Position numbers and translations under genes: made by a program. A stretch of DNA of 62,500 bases, taken from NCBI RefSeq assembly GCF_000090795.2, contig NW_003546299.1, forward strand, positions 154,188-216,687, in the 5' to 3' direction. Below are positions 26,901 to 41,900 of this stretch, in pieces (within the stretch, counting starts at the first letter, position 1; every line of letters begins with the position of its first letter). The stretch comes from Amphimedon queenslandica. Lineage: Eukaryota > Porifera > Demospongiae > Haplosclerida > Niphatidae. The notes beneath the pieces are model-generated. The model searched no databases, was not told the DNA's origin, and saw only the letters and a list, made by a program, of their open reading frames with translations.

Positions 26901-29900
26901 TGGATGATGTTCAGATGCTGTTGGATGATCACATTGTCAAAGCACAGACAATGAGGGGCTCTCCTTTCATCAAACCATTTGAAGCAGAAATAAAAGAATG
27001 GGAAGAGAAGCTACTCCTAATGCAGGACATACTGGACGCATGGCTTAAGGTGAGGAGGCTTAGAGAATTAGGCAACAAACGGAGCATTGTATTAATGTTA
27101 TAATTTATTTAGTGTCAAGCCACGTGGCTCTATTTAGAGCCCATTTTCTCCTCTGAGGACATAATGGCACAGATGCCTGAAGAAGGAAGAAAGTTTTCAA
27201 TTGTTGATAGATACTGGAAGGACATCATGACAGGATCAGTAAGGCTCTTCCTTTTATTCATACAATGCATACCTATTCTCAATCATTCCCCATCAGGTTA
27301 AAGACACTCATGCGCTGGTTGTCACTGCACAAAAGAACATGCTAAGTCGTTTAACTGAATCAAACTCGCTCCTTGAAGAAATACAAAAAGGACTCAACGA
27401 CTATCTTGAAAAGAAGAGGCTTTACTTCCCTCGCTTCTTCTTCCTCTCTAATGACGAGCTCCTTGAGATATTATCAGAGACAAAGGACCCGCTAAGAGTC
27501 CAGCCTCATCTCAAGAAATGTTTTGAAGGCATTGCAAAGTTGGAGTTCACAGAGACTCAGGAAGTGAAGGGTATGATCAGCAGCGAGAAGGAGAGTGTTC
27601 CCTTCTCTGAGACTGTCATACCTGCTGAAGCTAGAGTAAGGATCAACTTTAATGTATACATGTACATGTACATGTACTTGTGTAATATGATTTATCCTTT
27701 AATACATGTATTTAGAACTTAATTACAGGTCTAATGATTTATTAATACATGTTATACTTGTACATGTTTTTTAGCATAATCGTTTATTTACAGTACATGT
27801 ACATATACACTGTACTTCTTTTTGCTTTAATTTCTCTCTCTCTCTTTCTACAGGGTATGGTAGAGAAGTGGTTACTGAGAGTCCAGCAAGTAATGATTAA
27901 GAGTTTATGTGATGTCACTGCTGACTCAGTTAAAGCATATCCAGTGACATCACGGGATCAGTGGGTCTTAGACTGGCCCGGACAGATTGTTATATCAGTC
28001 AGTACTATATACTGGACACAGGAAGTGAATGATGCTATTGTCAATGGAACTTTAAAAGTGAGAGTTGTTGAATAATCAGCTCTGTATCTTAGGATCATTC
28101 CTCTTTCTCTATTTCAGGATTATCTTGCTCAGTGTACCGGTCAGATTAATAGGATAGTTGAAATGGTTAGGGGAAAGTTAGCTAAAATGGCCCGTACTAC
28201 ACTTGGGGCTCTCACTGTCATTGATGTTCACGGTTAGCAACACTCCACTTTGTATTCATCTACAACATAGTCACAACTACAGTACCTGTAGTATACACTT
28301 TTAGTTTAGAATCTTCCCTTTCTTTCTTTACTTTCTCTCTTCTTTCTTTAGCAAGGGATGTAGTAGCTAAACTGTATGAGGACAAAGTCTCCTCCCCTAA
28401 CGACTTCCAATGGATAAGTCAGTTGAGGTATTACTTTGAAGATGGGAAGGTCTTAGTTAAAATGATAACAACTGAGGTTCCCTATGGTTACGAGTATCTG
28501 GGCAATACTGGTAGACTTGTTATTACTCCACTAACTGATAGATGCTATCGTACACTAATGGGAGCAATCAAACTGAATCTTGGTGGATCACCTGAAGGGC
28601 CTGCTGGTATGTTAATTGTAATACAGTTAATGTACTTAATTGATGATTAATAATGATGTTTGTTAGTTGTTGTATTGATTGATTTTTTAATAATGTTGTT
28701 TTTAGGTACTGGAAAGACAGAGACATGCAAAGATCTAGCCAAGGCTGTTGCTAAACAGTGTGTGGTGTTCAACTGCTCTGATGGATTGGACTATAAAGCA
28801 ATGGGGAAGTTCTTCAAGGGTCTAGCCCAGGCTGGAGCTTGGGCTTGTTTTGATGAGTTCAACCGCATTGAGCTTGAAGTACTGTCTGTCATAGCTCAGC
28901 AGATACAGTGCATCCAACTGGCGGTGGTGCAGAAACTGAAGCGGTTTATGTTTGAAGGGACAGAGATATCACTGGACCCATCTTGTACTTGTTTCATCAC
29001 CATGAACCCTGGCTACGCTGGGAGACAAGAACTACCAGACAATCTTAAAGTAACAGACTTTGTGAATTTTAATACATTTTTATTGTCTCTCTCCTCTTTT
29101 CTTAAAGGTGTTGTTTCGTACAGTAGCCATGATGGTTCCTGATTATGCTCTGATTGGAGAGATCTCGCTGTATTCAATGGGTTTTGTTGATGCTAGGAGT
29201 CTGGCTGCTAAGATAGTAGCAACTTATAGGCTCTGCTCAGAGCAGCTTTCATCACAGCATCACTATGATTATGGTAGGATGAGAGAGAGAGAGGGGGGGG
29301 AGAGAAGTGACATATTACATGTATGTTCAATTGCACATGTACATATACAGTACAGTTGTATTCCTACTGCAATGATTATTGTTGCTTTTAGGTATGAGAG
29401 CTGTAAAGTCGGTATTAACAGCAGCAGGTAACCTCAAGCTACAGTATCCTGAAGAAGACGAGAGCATATTATTACTGAGAGCCATTAACGATGTAAACTT
29501 ACCGAAATTCCTTGCGCACGATTTGCCTCTTTTTGCTGGCATCACGAGCGATCTCTTCCCTGGAGTGACCCTACCCCAACCTGACTATGAATACATGACT
29601 GATGCCCTCAATGATAACATTGCTCGTATGGGCCTACAGTCCGTCCCTTGGTTCATCTCTAAGATTATACAAATATACGAGATGATGTTAGTCCGTCATG
29701 GGTTCATGATAGTAGGGGACCCAATGGGAGGGAAAACCAGTGCTTATAAAGTACTGGCAGCTGCACTAGCTGACTTACAGACGAGTGGGCTCCTTGAGGA
29801 GTTCAAGGTTGACTATCGTATTATTAACCCAAAGAGTATCACAATGGGCCAGTTGTATGGTTCCTTTGATCCAGTGTCCCACGAGTGGTCTGACGGGGTA

Positions 29901-32900
29901 TTGGCTAATTCTTTCAGAGAGCAGGCATCAGCGACCGATGAGAATAGGAAGTGGATAGTCTTTGATGGGCCAGTTGATGCTATTTGGATTGAGAATATGA
30001 ATACTGTACTGGATGATAATAAAAAGGTAATTTATAATGCGTGTGTGTATACCATGCATTAGTACTTCATTTACATGTACAGTACATTATATTTTATTCT
30101 TGCTTGCACTTACATTTTATTGTTAATACTATTATTGCATGTACATGTACATGTATGTATAATTATAAATTCTACTCTCTCTTTTATGCAGCTCTGCCTG
30201 ATGAGTGGTGAGATTATTCAGATGAGTAATAAACAGAATCTCATATTTGAGCCGGAGGATCTTGAGGTAGCATCACCAGCGACTGTCTCAAGGTGTGGTA
30301 TGATATATATGGAGCCTCATCAGTTGGGATGGAGGCCACACTTTAACTCATACATGAACACTCTCCCTGACTCGATCAATGAAGAGAACAGATCAATGAT
30401 TCGTGATCTCTTTGATTGGCTCGTTGATCCTTGTCTTGATTTCGTGCGTCACGAGTGTCAGCTCTTTGTGAACACGTCAGATATTCATTTAACAGTATCT
30501 TTAATGAGACTGTACTCCTGTTTGATGGAAGAAATAAAGAAGTAAGTGTAGACTGTGCCATTTATACCACCTACAGTACATGTACATGTAGTTATGTTAC
30601 ATGTACAGTACATGTTTTTAATTTAATTAACTAATAATTTATTATGTTTGTACATGCATGTACATGTACATGTACATGTACATTGTACATGTATGGGATT
30701 ACTGGTATAATACATGTCTTTAGGTCTGGTAGTGTTGAAGGTTCTGAGATGTCACAGATGCAGATATCACTGTGGCTACAGTGTCTCTTCCTTTTCTCTC
30801 TTATCTGGTCCGTGGGTGGTACCATGAACGGAGACTCGAGGACTAAGTTTGACGTGTTCTTTCGTACCATAGTATCCGGAACAGACACTAATCACCCTAG
30901 ACCAAAGAGCTTTAAACTTGGAAAGGTAGCAACTTAAGCACATTCACCATTCAGTCATATGTACATGTACATGTACAATACATACCAGTACATGTACAAA
31001 TGTACATGTTAATTTGTTTTTATGTTTTATTTAGGCTAACTTGTTTCCAGAGAGAGGAACTGTTTTTGATTATTTTTTCCAGAAGAATGGTGGAATCTGG
31101 GCCAGTTGGGAGGACAGCATTGAAAGGAATATGACTGTAGCAGCAGATGTTAAAGTAAAGTTTTATTTCATTGTATTTTATTCTCTTCTCTCTCTCTCTC
31201 TCTTTACTGTAGGTCAGTGATCTTATCATACCTACAGTGGATACAACCAGGCAGACATTTTTCTTGCAAACGTTTGTCAATAATGAGATACCAGTTCTGT
31301 TTGTTGGTCCAACAGGTACTGGTAAATCAGCCCTCACCAACAGCTTCCTAGTTAAACTACCAAAAGACAAGTAAGGAAACTAGAGCACTACAATACATTC
31401 TAGTACATGTACATGTTAGTTCATACAATATGCATAATTACTGTACACATTATCTCTCTCTCTTTCTCTCTCTTCATCACTTGTATAGATATGTTCCAAA
31501 TACGATTAATTTTTCTGCTCGCACTTCAGCTAATCAAACTCAAGACATCATCATGTCAAAGCTTGATAGGTAATAATAAAAAGCCAGACACCAGATCTCT
31601 ACCCTCTATCTCTCCTCTCTATCTCCTCTCTCTCTCTCTCTCTTTCAATAGGCGTAGAAAGGGTGTGTATGGCCCAGGTATGGGGAAGAAGTCTGTTGTA
31701 TTTGTTGATGATCTCAATATGCCTGCTAAAGAGAAGTATGGGGCACAGCCTCCCATTGAGCTACTGAGACAATGGAGGGACCACTACCACTGGTATGACA
31801 AGAAAGACACCTCTAAACTGGAGCTGGTTGATGTGGTAAGTACATGTAAAAAATTATACATGTAGTACACACTTTTTTACATGCATGTACATGTACATGT
31901 AACATCTTTGTTGTTGTTGTTGTTATTTTTCTTTGTTTGTTTGTTTGTAGTTGTTAGTATCAGCAATGGGTCCTCCTGGAGGTGGTAGGAACAACATTAC
32001 TGGTCGATTCACTCGTCACTTCAACATAATATCAATAGAGTCTTTTGATGATAATACACTGACTAGGATATTCACTACAATGGCTGATGCTCACTTTAGC
32101 AGAGGATATGATGGTGTTTTCAATAGACTGGGAAAAGTAAGTACATATGTATATGTACATGTATGTAATTGTAAATGTGCATGTATGTTTTTTACATCAA
32201 AAATTAAAATTTATATGCATGTACATGTACATGTACTTATGCTATTCAGAAGATTTGAGCTAAGAATTTTGGATGAGCATTATAAAACGTATCATTTACA
32301 TGTACATGTATTGCTAGGTGATGGTTCTTGCTACAATGTCAGTGTACAAATCAGCAGTAACCACATTCCTTCCCACACCAACCAAGTCTCACTATGTCTT
32401 TAACCTGAGGGACTTCTCAAGAGTAGTGAGAGGAGTGTTGCTGGTACCCAAGACACATTTGACTGAAGGAGATAAGCTAATCAGACTCTGGGTACATGAA
32501 ATTTATAGGGTCTTTTATGATAGACTTATTGATGATAAGGACAGGTGAGATACTGTAAATATACATGTGCATGTACATGTACATGCACAGGAATGTTGCT
32601 CTAAAATTGGATGGAAGTTCCTGTACTACAGTACATGGTCTTGGGCCAAATCTCACCAAAATTGAAAAGGAGAGAATTCTCAATTTTTATAATTTTTCTG
32701 ATGCATATACATGTTGTGTAGAAAGTTTGAGCTGATTCCAATCAAAGTTAGATTTTTTATGAATTTTTGAAGTTATAAAATTGGACAAAAGACTCTAGAT
32801 ATGTTATTCACTGCAGACATATACTGTACATGTATTTTACTTAATCAATCTTTATTATTGTCATTTTTCTCAGGTAATATGCAGTGTTTTATTATTCTCC

Positions 32901-35900
32901 TTATACATGTTATAGGCAGTATTTCTTTGATATTGTCAAGGAGACGATGCAGAACCAGTTCAAAGTGAGTCTTGATAAGGTTTTAAAGAGACTGGCCTCA
33001 CCCACTGGAGAGCTAAAAGACGATGACATTCGTGGCCTTTTCTTTGGTGATTATATTAATGCTAATAGTGACCTGAGACCCTATGATGAGATCACTGACT
33101 TTGAGGAACTAACTACTGTCATTGAAACGTAAATGATAGACAAGATAAAATAATTAAACTTTATTTTGTTGTTTCTCTCTCTCTCTTTTCTTCTCTCAGG
33201 TATCTTGATGAGTATAATCAGGTCACCAAGACTCCAATGAAGCTCGTTATGTTCAAGTTCGCTATTGAGCATGTGTCCAGAATCAGTCGTGTACTCAAGC
33301 AGGACAATGGACATGTACTCTGCATTGGTAAGTATAGTACATGTAGTACATGTACATGTGATCCAGTACATGTAATATAATTATTTGGATCATGTACATG
33401 TACAGTATAGAAGCTATTAGGAGCTTTGGACTTTAAAAATTATCAGAAAAAATTAAGAATTGTCTTCTAGTCTTTTTTGAACAACTTTATAAAAATTTGC
33501 AAAAAAAACTTTTTATTTTTAATCATTTCTACGCAACATACTACTGTAAGAAGAATTCTTCTCTATTGATTTTTTCTATACTACTGTACTGTTATTGTTT
33601 CCTTAAGGTATTGGAGGGAGTGGGCGTCAGAGTGCTACCAAACTGGCTACATACATGGCAGGCTATGATCTGTTTCAAATCGAAATCACTAAAAACTACA
33701 CAACAGTTGAATGGAGAGATGACATTAAGAAAGTATTGAATAACTAACTTATTAGGTAGTACAATTACACTCTCCCCTCTTTCTCTTTAGATGATGATTA
33801 AAGCTGGCACTGAGGGCAAAGCTGTTGTATTCCTCTTCAGTGACAATCAGATCAAAGATGAATCATTTGTTGAAGATATCAACATGATCCTTAACACTGG
33901 GGACGTACCTAATATCTTCCCTGCTGATGAGAAGGCAGAGATTATTGAGAAGATGCAAGTCATTGCTAGAACACAGGTTTGATTGTACATGTACATTTTA
34001 TACACAGTAGCTAAGATAAAATGAATTTGTATTATAGTAATAGTCCATTTTATAAAAATAATAAAATAAATAATGAAGTAACTATACATGGCATGTACAC
34101 ATTACTATACTATTAATAATCATGCATTACCAGTAATTGTAATTATTCTGTGCAGGGTAAGAAGATAGAGGCTACTCCTTTGTCAATGTACAACTACTTC
34201 ATTGAGAGAGTGAGAGAGAACCTTCACGTAGTACTAGCAATGAGTCCTATTGGAGACGCATTTAGGAACCGACTCAGAATGTTCCCTTCACTTATCAACT
34301 GTTGTACCATTGACTGGTTCCAGGTATGGAGGAGAGAGAGAGAGAGAGAGAGAAGAGGGATATAAAATGAGAGAGGAGAGATAGAGAGGGAAAGAAAAGA
34401 GAGAAAGATGAGTTAAGAGTTTAAAGAAGTACAGTACATGTAGATTGAGGACTTGTTATTGGTTATAGGCATGGCCGCAAGATGCTCTTGAGATGGTTGC
34501 CAATAAGTTCCTTGAAGATGTTGATATGGATGACAAGACAAGAATCCACTGTGTATCAATGTGTCAGTACTTCCATCAGGTAGAAACATTTTATACTTGC
34601 ATTATTATCCTGTGCACATACTGTGTATAATGGTGTACTTTTCATTTCCTTTCTCAGAGTGTAAGGACATTATCTGAGAAGTTCTTCAGTGTCTTGAGGC
34701 GTCACAATTATGTGACTCCTACTTCCTACCTTGAGCTCATATTGACTTTTAAGAAACTCTTTGGACTCAAAAGAAATGAAATTTTACTCCTCAAGCAGCG
34801 CTACACCACTGGCCTGGAGAGACTGGAGTTTGCTGCTTCTCAAGTAAGAAATAATATACTGATAATAGTAGCATGAGTACATGTATTGATGTTCTTACCT
34901 CCAATTTTGTGTAAAAATTTTTGTGTATGTACAGGTACATGTATATTTATTAATTTTTATCATTATTATTGTTTAGGTGTCAGTAATGCAACAAGAGCTA
35001 ACTGATTTGAGGCCAGAGCTCATTAAAACAAGTGAGGAGACTGCCAAACTGATGGTAAAGATTGAGAAGGACACCATAGAAGCAGAAGCAAAGAAAGAAG
35101 TGAGTTGATAACATGATACTGATACTGATATTGATACTGATACTGATATTGATTTATTCTCATTAGGTTGTTGCTGCAGACGAGGCAGTAGCCAATAAAG
35201 CTGCTGCAAAGGCTCAAGCAATCAAAGATGACTGCGAGAGTGATCTTGCTGAAGCAATCCCAGCACTAGAGGCAGCCATAGCTGCCCTGAACACGCTCAA
35301 ACCGAGTGACATCACTCTAGTAAAGGCAATGAAGAACCCTCCATCAGTTGTTAAGCTGGTGATGGAGGCAGTTTGTATCATGAGGGGAATGAAACCAGAG
35401 AGAAAGCCTGATCCTAGTGGATCGGGGAAGATGATAGAGGACTACTGGGGGACGTCACAGAAACTGCTGGGAGACATGAAGTTCCTTGACTACCTTAAGA
35501 ATTATGATAAGGATAACATACAGCCAGCCATCATGAAGAAAATAAGAGAAAAGTAAAATGCTCATACATGTAACTCGAAAAATATTTGTCAGAATCAGCT
35601 AAAACTTTCTACGTAGCATAAGGACATCAATATATATCAGAAAATCTAATAAAAATTTGGGGTGATTTTGGAGCCATTTTTTAGAAAAAACCATGGGCTA
35701 TAGCCTTGGGTATTTTTTTAAAATTGGCTCGTTTTTTTAAATGGTCATAACTTGAAAAATATTTGTCGGAATCAGCTCAAACTTTCTACACAGCATAAAG
35801 ACATCAATAAGTATCAAAAAATCTAATAAACATTTGGGGCAATTTTGGAGCTATTTTTTGGAAAAAACCATGGGCTATAGCCTTGGGTATTTTTCAAAAT

Positions 35901-38900
35901 TTTGACGTTTTCTTAAAATGGCCATAACTCAAAAAATATTTGTTGGAAATGGCTCAAACTTTCTACATAGCATAAGGACATCAATATGTATTAGAAAATG
36001 TAATAAAAATTTGGGGTGATTTCGGAGCCATTTTTTGGAAAAAACCATGGGCTATAGCCTTGGGTATTTTTCAAAATTTGACCTGTTTTTAAAAATGGTC
36101 ATAACTCGAAAAATATTTGTCGGAATCAGCTCAAACTTTTTATGTAGCATAAGGACATCAATATGTATTAGAAAATGTAATAAAAATTTGGGGTGATTTC
36201 GGAGCCATTTTTCGGAAAAAACCATGGGCTATAGCCTTGGGTATTTTTCAAAATTTGACCTGTTTTTAAAAATGGTCATAACTCGAAAAATATTTATCAG
36301 AATCAGCTCAAACTTTTTACACAGCATAAAAACATCAGTATGTATCAGAAAATCTAATAAAAATTTGGGGTGATTTCAGAGCCATTTTTTTGAAAAACCA
36401 TGGGCTATAGCCTTGGGTAATTTTCAAAATTTGGCCCGTTTTTAAAAATGGTCATAACTTGAAAAATATTTGTTGGAATCAGCTCAAACTTTCTACGTAG
36501 CATAAGGACATCAATATGTATCAAAAAATCTAATAAAAATTTGGGGTGATTTCGGAGCCATTTTTTGGAAAAAACCATGGGCTATAGCCTTGGGTAATTT
36601 TCAAAATTTGGCCCGTTTTTAAAAATGGTCATAACTCGAAAAATATTTGTCGAAATCAGCTCGAACAGCATAAGGACGTCAATATGCATCAGAAAATCTA
36701 ATAAAAATTTGGGGTAATTTCGGAGCCATTTTTTCAAAAAAATTATGGGCTATAATTTTTTTAAAATTTGCTTGTTTCAAAAAAATGGTCATAAATATTT
36801 GTCAAAATCAGCTTGAAACCTTCTGTATGCACATGTACATGTACTTACTGCATTTTAAATTACATGTATATGTATCTTCTATTTCTTTATTGTACATGTA
36901 GGTACATAACAAATGCAGAGTTTCATCCAGATGTAGTGAAGACAGCATCCACTGCCTGTGAGGGATTGTGCAAGTGGACGCGTGCCATGGAAGTCTATGA
37001 CAGAGTGGCCAAAGTCGTCGCTCCAAAGAAAGAAAGTCTTGCCATTGCAGAGCAAGAATTGTCCGTACAAATGGAGAAATTGAACACTAAAAGAGCTGAA
37101 CTAAAAGCTGTATGTTAATTATATACATGTACATGTACATGTACATGTATATATACATGTATTTATTACAAATTTATAATACTAATACTGTGTTTATACA
37201 TGTACATTTACATGTATATTGCTTTATTAGTTGTGTTTTCTATATTTATTTTTAGGTATTGGATAAGCTCCAGTCCCTCAATGACGAGTTTGATGCTATG
37301 ACTGCAAAGAAGGAGCAGCTCGAAGAGAACATTGACATTTGCTCAAAGAAGCTAGACAGAGCTGAGAAACTGATAGACGGACTGGGAGGAGAGAAGGACA
37401 GGTGGAGCGAGGCAGCAAGAGAGCTCGGACAATTATACGATAATGTAACAGGGGACGTCCTCCTTTCCTCAGGAATAGTTGCTTATTTAGGAGCGTTCAC
37501 TGTTGACTTTAGACTAGAATGTGTCAGAGAGTGGCACCGGTTGTGTCTTAATAAAGGTATTCTCTGCTCTGATCCATTCTCACTTAGTAAGACACTTGGA
37601 CAGCCAGTGACTATTAGGAACTGGCAGATAGCAGGACTACCAGTTGACTCATTCTCTATCGATAACGGGATCATACTATCAAACTCGCGTCGCTGGCCGC
37701 TGCTCATTGACCCACAGGGTCAGGCCAATAAATGGATCAAGAACCTTGAAAGACCCAATAAACTAGCCGTTATAAAACTCTCCGATGCTAACTATGCCCG
37801 TACACTTGAGAACTCTATACAGTTTGGTACTCCAGTCCTCCTGGAGAATGTTGGGGAGGAGCTGGATCCACTTCTAGAGCCTCTGCTCCTCCGTCAGGTT
37901 TTCAAGCAAGGAGGAGTGGAGTATATTAGACTAGGAGAGAATGTCATTGAGTATAGTCAGGACTTTAGGTTCTACATAACTACGAGATTTAGAAACCCTC
38001 ACTACCTCCCCGAAGTATCTGTTAAAGTAAGTAAATGTATTTCTACACTACATGTATGTACATGTACATGTAATATTCGATTGTACAAATTAAAATGTCT
38101 CACTTGTATTTGTTTAGGTGTGTTTGGTTAATTTCATGATTACTCCTACTGGACTAGAGGATCAGTTACTAGGTATATTGGCTGCTAGGGAGAAGCCAGA
38201 ATTAGAAGAAAAGAAAAATGAGCTGATAATAGAGAGTGCAGCAAATAAGAAACAGGTAGGACAAGACCTTCAATGTTTATTTTATATCAAATTTTTATAC
38301 TTCTTTGTTAATTTTAGTTGAAAGAAATTGAAGATAAAATTCTTGAAGTTTTATCAGCAGAGGTACAGTGCACTGACTTACTGCATGAAGATTACAGTTG
38401 TATTTTTAATAATAATACTATAGGGTAATATATTAGAGGATGAGACTGCTATTAAGATACTCTCTTCATCAAAGACACTATCAGAAGAAATACAAGCCAA
38501 ACAAGTAGAACACGATCATAATTATCTTTTAATTTTCCTTTTTATTCCATTCTCTTTCCTTAGGAAGTTGCATCAGCCACAGAGAAAGAAATAGACGAGA
38601 CTCGAAACGGCTACAAACCAGTCGCCTTTCACTCCTCAATCCTATTCTTCTGCATATCAGACTTAGCCAATATAGAACCAATGTATCAGTACTCACTAAC
38701 CTGGTTCATCAACCTATACACACAGTCAATAGCCAATAGTGTCAAATCAACTGACTTACAGGAAAGAATAGCCAACCTTAACGATCACTTTACCCTCAGT
38801 ATATACAACAATGTCTGTCGGTCTTTGTTTGAGAAGGATAAACTATTATTTTCTATATTGCTATGTATCGGGTTACTTAAGGGACGTGGGGAGGTGGAGG

Positions 38901-41900
38901 ACGAGAGTTGGAGGTTCTTGCTCACTGGAGGTGTGGCTTTAGAGAATCCTCACCCAAACCCTTTCCCTTCTTGGCTGTCTGATAAGTCGTGGGGTGAGAT
39001 AGTCAGAGCATCTAATCTACCAGAACTGAAAGGACTGATGAATGGTAAGGGAGAAGGAGAGAAAAAAAATTGTATGTAGTATAACTAAAAGAAAACTAGA
39101 ATAGATTGTATACATTGTATGTACATGTTAAAATTAAATTTGTTTCTTTTTTTAGACTTCAGTCCAGAATGGAAGACACTGTATGATTCTCCTACTCCTC
39201 ATGAGACAAAATTTCCTAATCCATGGGAGATGAAAGTCAAAGGACTGCATCGGTAATAAAAACATAATTATGCAAAACCATTGCTTAAATTACGAATGTA
39301 CATGTATGCTCTTTCTTTCTCTCTCCAGTATGATTGTTCTAAGGTGCATAAGACCAGACAAGATAGTCCCTGCTGTTCAAAACTTCATAACTGATAAAAT
39401 GGGACAGCAATACATTGAGCCGCCTACCTTTGATCTTGCTGGTAGTTTCTCTGACTCTCATTGCTGTGCTCCTCTTATATTTGTACTCTCACCTGGGGCT
39501 GATCCAATGGCTGGACTGTTAAAGTTTGCTGAGGATAAAGGATTTGGTGGGAGTCGCTGTCAAACCATATCACTAGGACAAGGACAAGTGAGATATTTTG
39601 ATATTCTACCTCTACTTTCATTCCTTTCTCTCTCTCTCTCTTTCTCTTTTAGGGTCCTATAGCTGCTAAGATGATAGATCAAGCTATTGCTGAAGGTACT
39701 TGGGTTGTACTACAAAACTGTCACTTGGCCACATCATGGATGCCTAAACTAGAGAAGATATGTGAAGAAGTAAGTGGAGCCTGTATACTGTATAGTGTAT
39801 ATGTACATGCAAGCTCATGTACTGTACATTAATGTACATGTATGTGCATGTATTACATGTACATGTATGTGTGTGTGTTATATTACACTCTCTCTTCAGG
39901 TCATTATACCAGAGAATACACACAAGGAGTTCAGGCTCTGGCTGACAAGCTATCCTTCTGAAGACTTCCCTGTCTCTATACTACAGAATGGTGAGTACAT
40001 GTAATTGGATTTTTACCAGAGCTACATGTAATTCCAATCAAAATTGATTTTTATTGTGAATTTTTAAATTTGCTCAAAATTTGGGCCAAAGTCACAGGGT
40101 ATTTTATTAATAATGGCTAAGAGAAAATTCTTCATTTTTTTATTGTTAGGTGTTAAAATGACTAACGAGCCTCCCAAAGGAATGAGAGCTAATCTCCTTC
40201 GTTCATACCTCAATGATCCAATATCTGACAAAACATTCTTTGAAAACTGCAATAAAGTATATACAGTACATGTACTGTACATGTATTATTGATATCTCCC
40301 TCTTCAGCCCAAGTACTGGAGGAAGCTGTTATTTGGTTTGTGTTTCTTTCATGCAATGGTACAAGAGAGAAGGAAGTTTGGTGCTTTGGGTTGGAATATA
40401 CCTTACGAGTTCAATGAATCCGACCTTAGAATATCAATGAGACAAATGCAGGTAGACATAATGGCTAATAAGTTTAATAGAATTAATATTTATAATTTCT
40501 TCTCACTAGATGTTTCTTAATGAATATGAAGAATTGCCTTTTGATGCTCTCACTTATTTGACTGGACAGTGTAATTACGGTGGACGTGTAACTGATGATA
40601 AAGACAGGCGATTACTAATCTCTTTACTTTCTATATTCTATACAAAGGATATCATTGAAAATGAAGAATATAAGTGAGAAGAAAAAAAGAGAGAGAGAGA
40701 GGCAGAGAGAGAAAGAGCCTTCTTAATGAGCAAAATATACATGTACACGTTGTTGTTGTTGTAGAAGTTATTTATAATAATTCCCTGTGTTTGTTTAGGT
40801 TTTCATCAAGTCCATTATATTATGCTCCACCTCATGGAGAGTTCCAGTCATACATTGACTATATCAGATCACTGCCAATAATACCTCATCCTGAAGTCTT
40901 TGGATTGCATGAAAATGCTGACATTACTAAAGATAATCAGGAAACATTTCAAGTAAACTATTTATTTATTTTATCATTCATAAACTTTATTTTTTATTTA
41001 TTCCTTCAGTTGTTTGATAGCATATTGTTAACATTGCCAAGGATGACTGGAGGAGCTGGTAAGTCACCACAACAAGTTATTGATGAACTAGCGAGTGACA
41101 TACTTACCAAACTACCGCCTGACTTTAACATGGAAAAAGTAAGAGAGAAGCAGCATAGAATAATGTAGTCATCTTTATTTTTAGGTTATGCACTTGTTTC
41201 CAGTTGTATATGAGGAGTCAATGAATACTGTACTGAGACAAGAGTTGATCAGATTCAATAGATTGACGTCAGTTGTTCGTTCAACATTACAAAATATCAA
41301 AAAAGCACTCAAAGTTTGTGACATAAAAAACTAAAACTACAATGATATTATTTTTTGGCTTATTAGGGTCTTGTTGTAATGTCATCAGAATTAGAAAATG
41401 TGTTTGATAATATGATTACTGGTAAAGTACCAGCAGTCTGGGCAGCTAAATCTTATCCATCACTGAAACCTCTTGGTGGATATATTAATGACTTACTGGC
41501 AAGGTAGAGGAAAATGACTGTGAATGTAAATATTACTCTTTCTTTTCTCTCACTCTCTTTCTCTAGACTCAAGTTCTTTCAGGATTGGATTGAAAACAAA
41601 GCTCCTCCTGTGTTTTGGATATCAGGCTTTTACTTTACTCAATCCTTCTTGACAGGTAAGGAGGAAGCATAGACAATGTAACTTACACTATTCATTGTAG
41701 GTGTATCACAGAATTTTGCTAGAAAATACACAATACCAATTGATAAGTTAGGATTTCAGTTTGAAGTACTGGAAGAAGAAGATACTATGTCTCAGAAACC
41801 TGATGATGGAGCTTATGTTAAAGTAAAAATTACTATCAACTTAAGGCGGATTTACAATATGACATTAGGCCAGCGTACCGTCAATTTTTAATCAAAAGCG

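Noticed and set aside
32130..32320. Reading the (ACATGT)n stretches as coding (YMYMYM-type frames)
   Set aside because: These frames arise from the hexamer repeat in introns and end within it.
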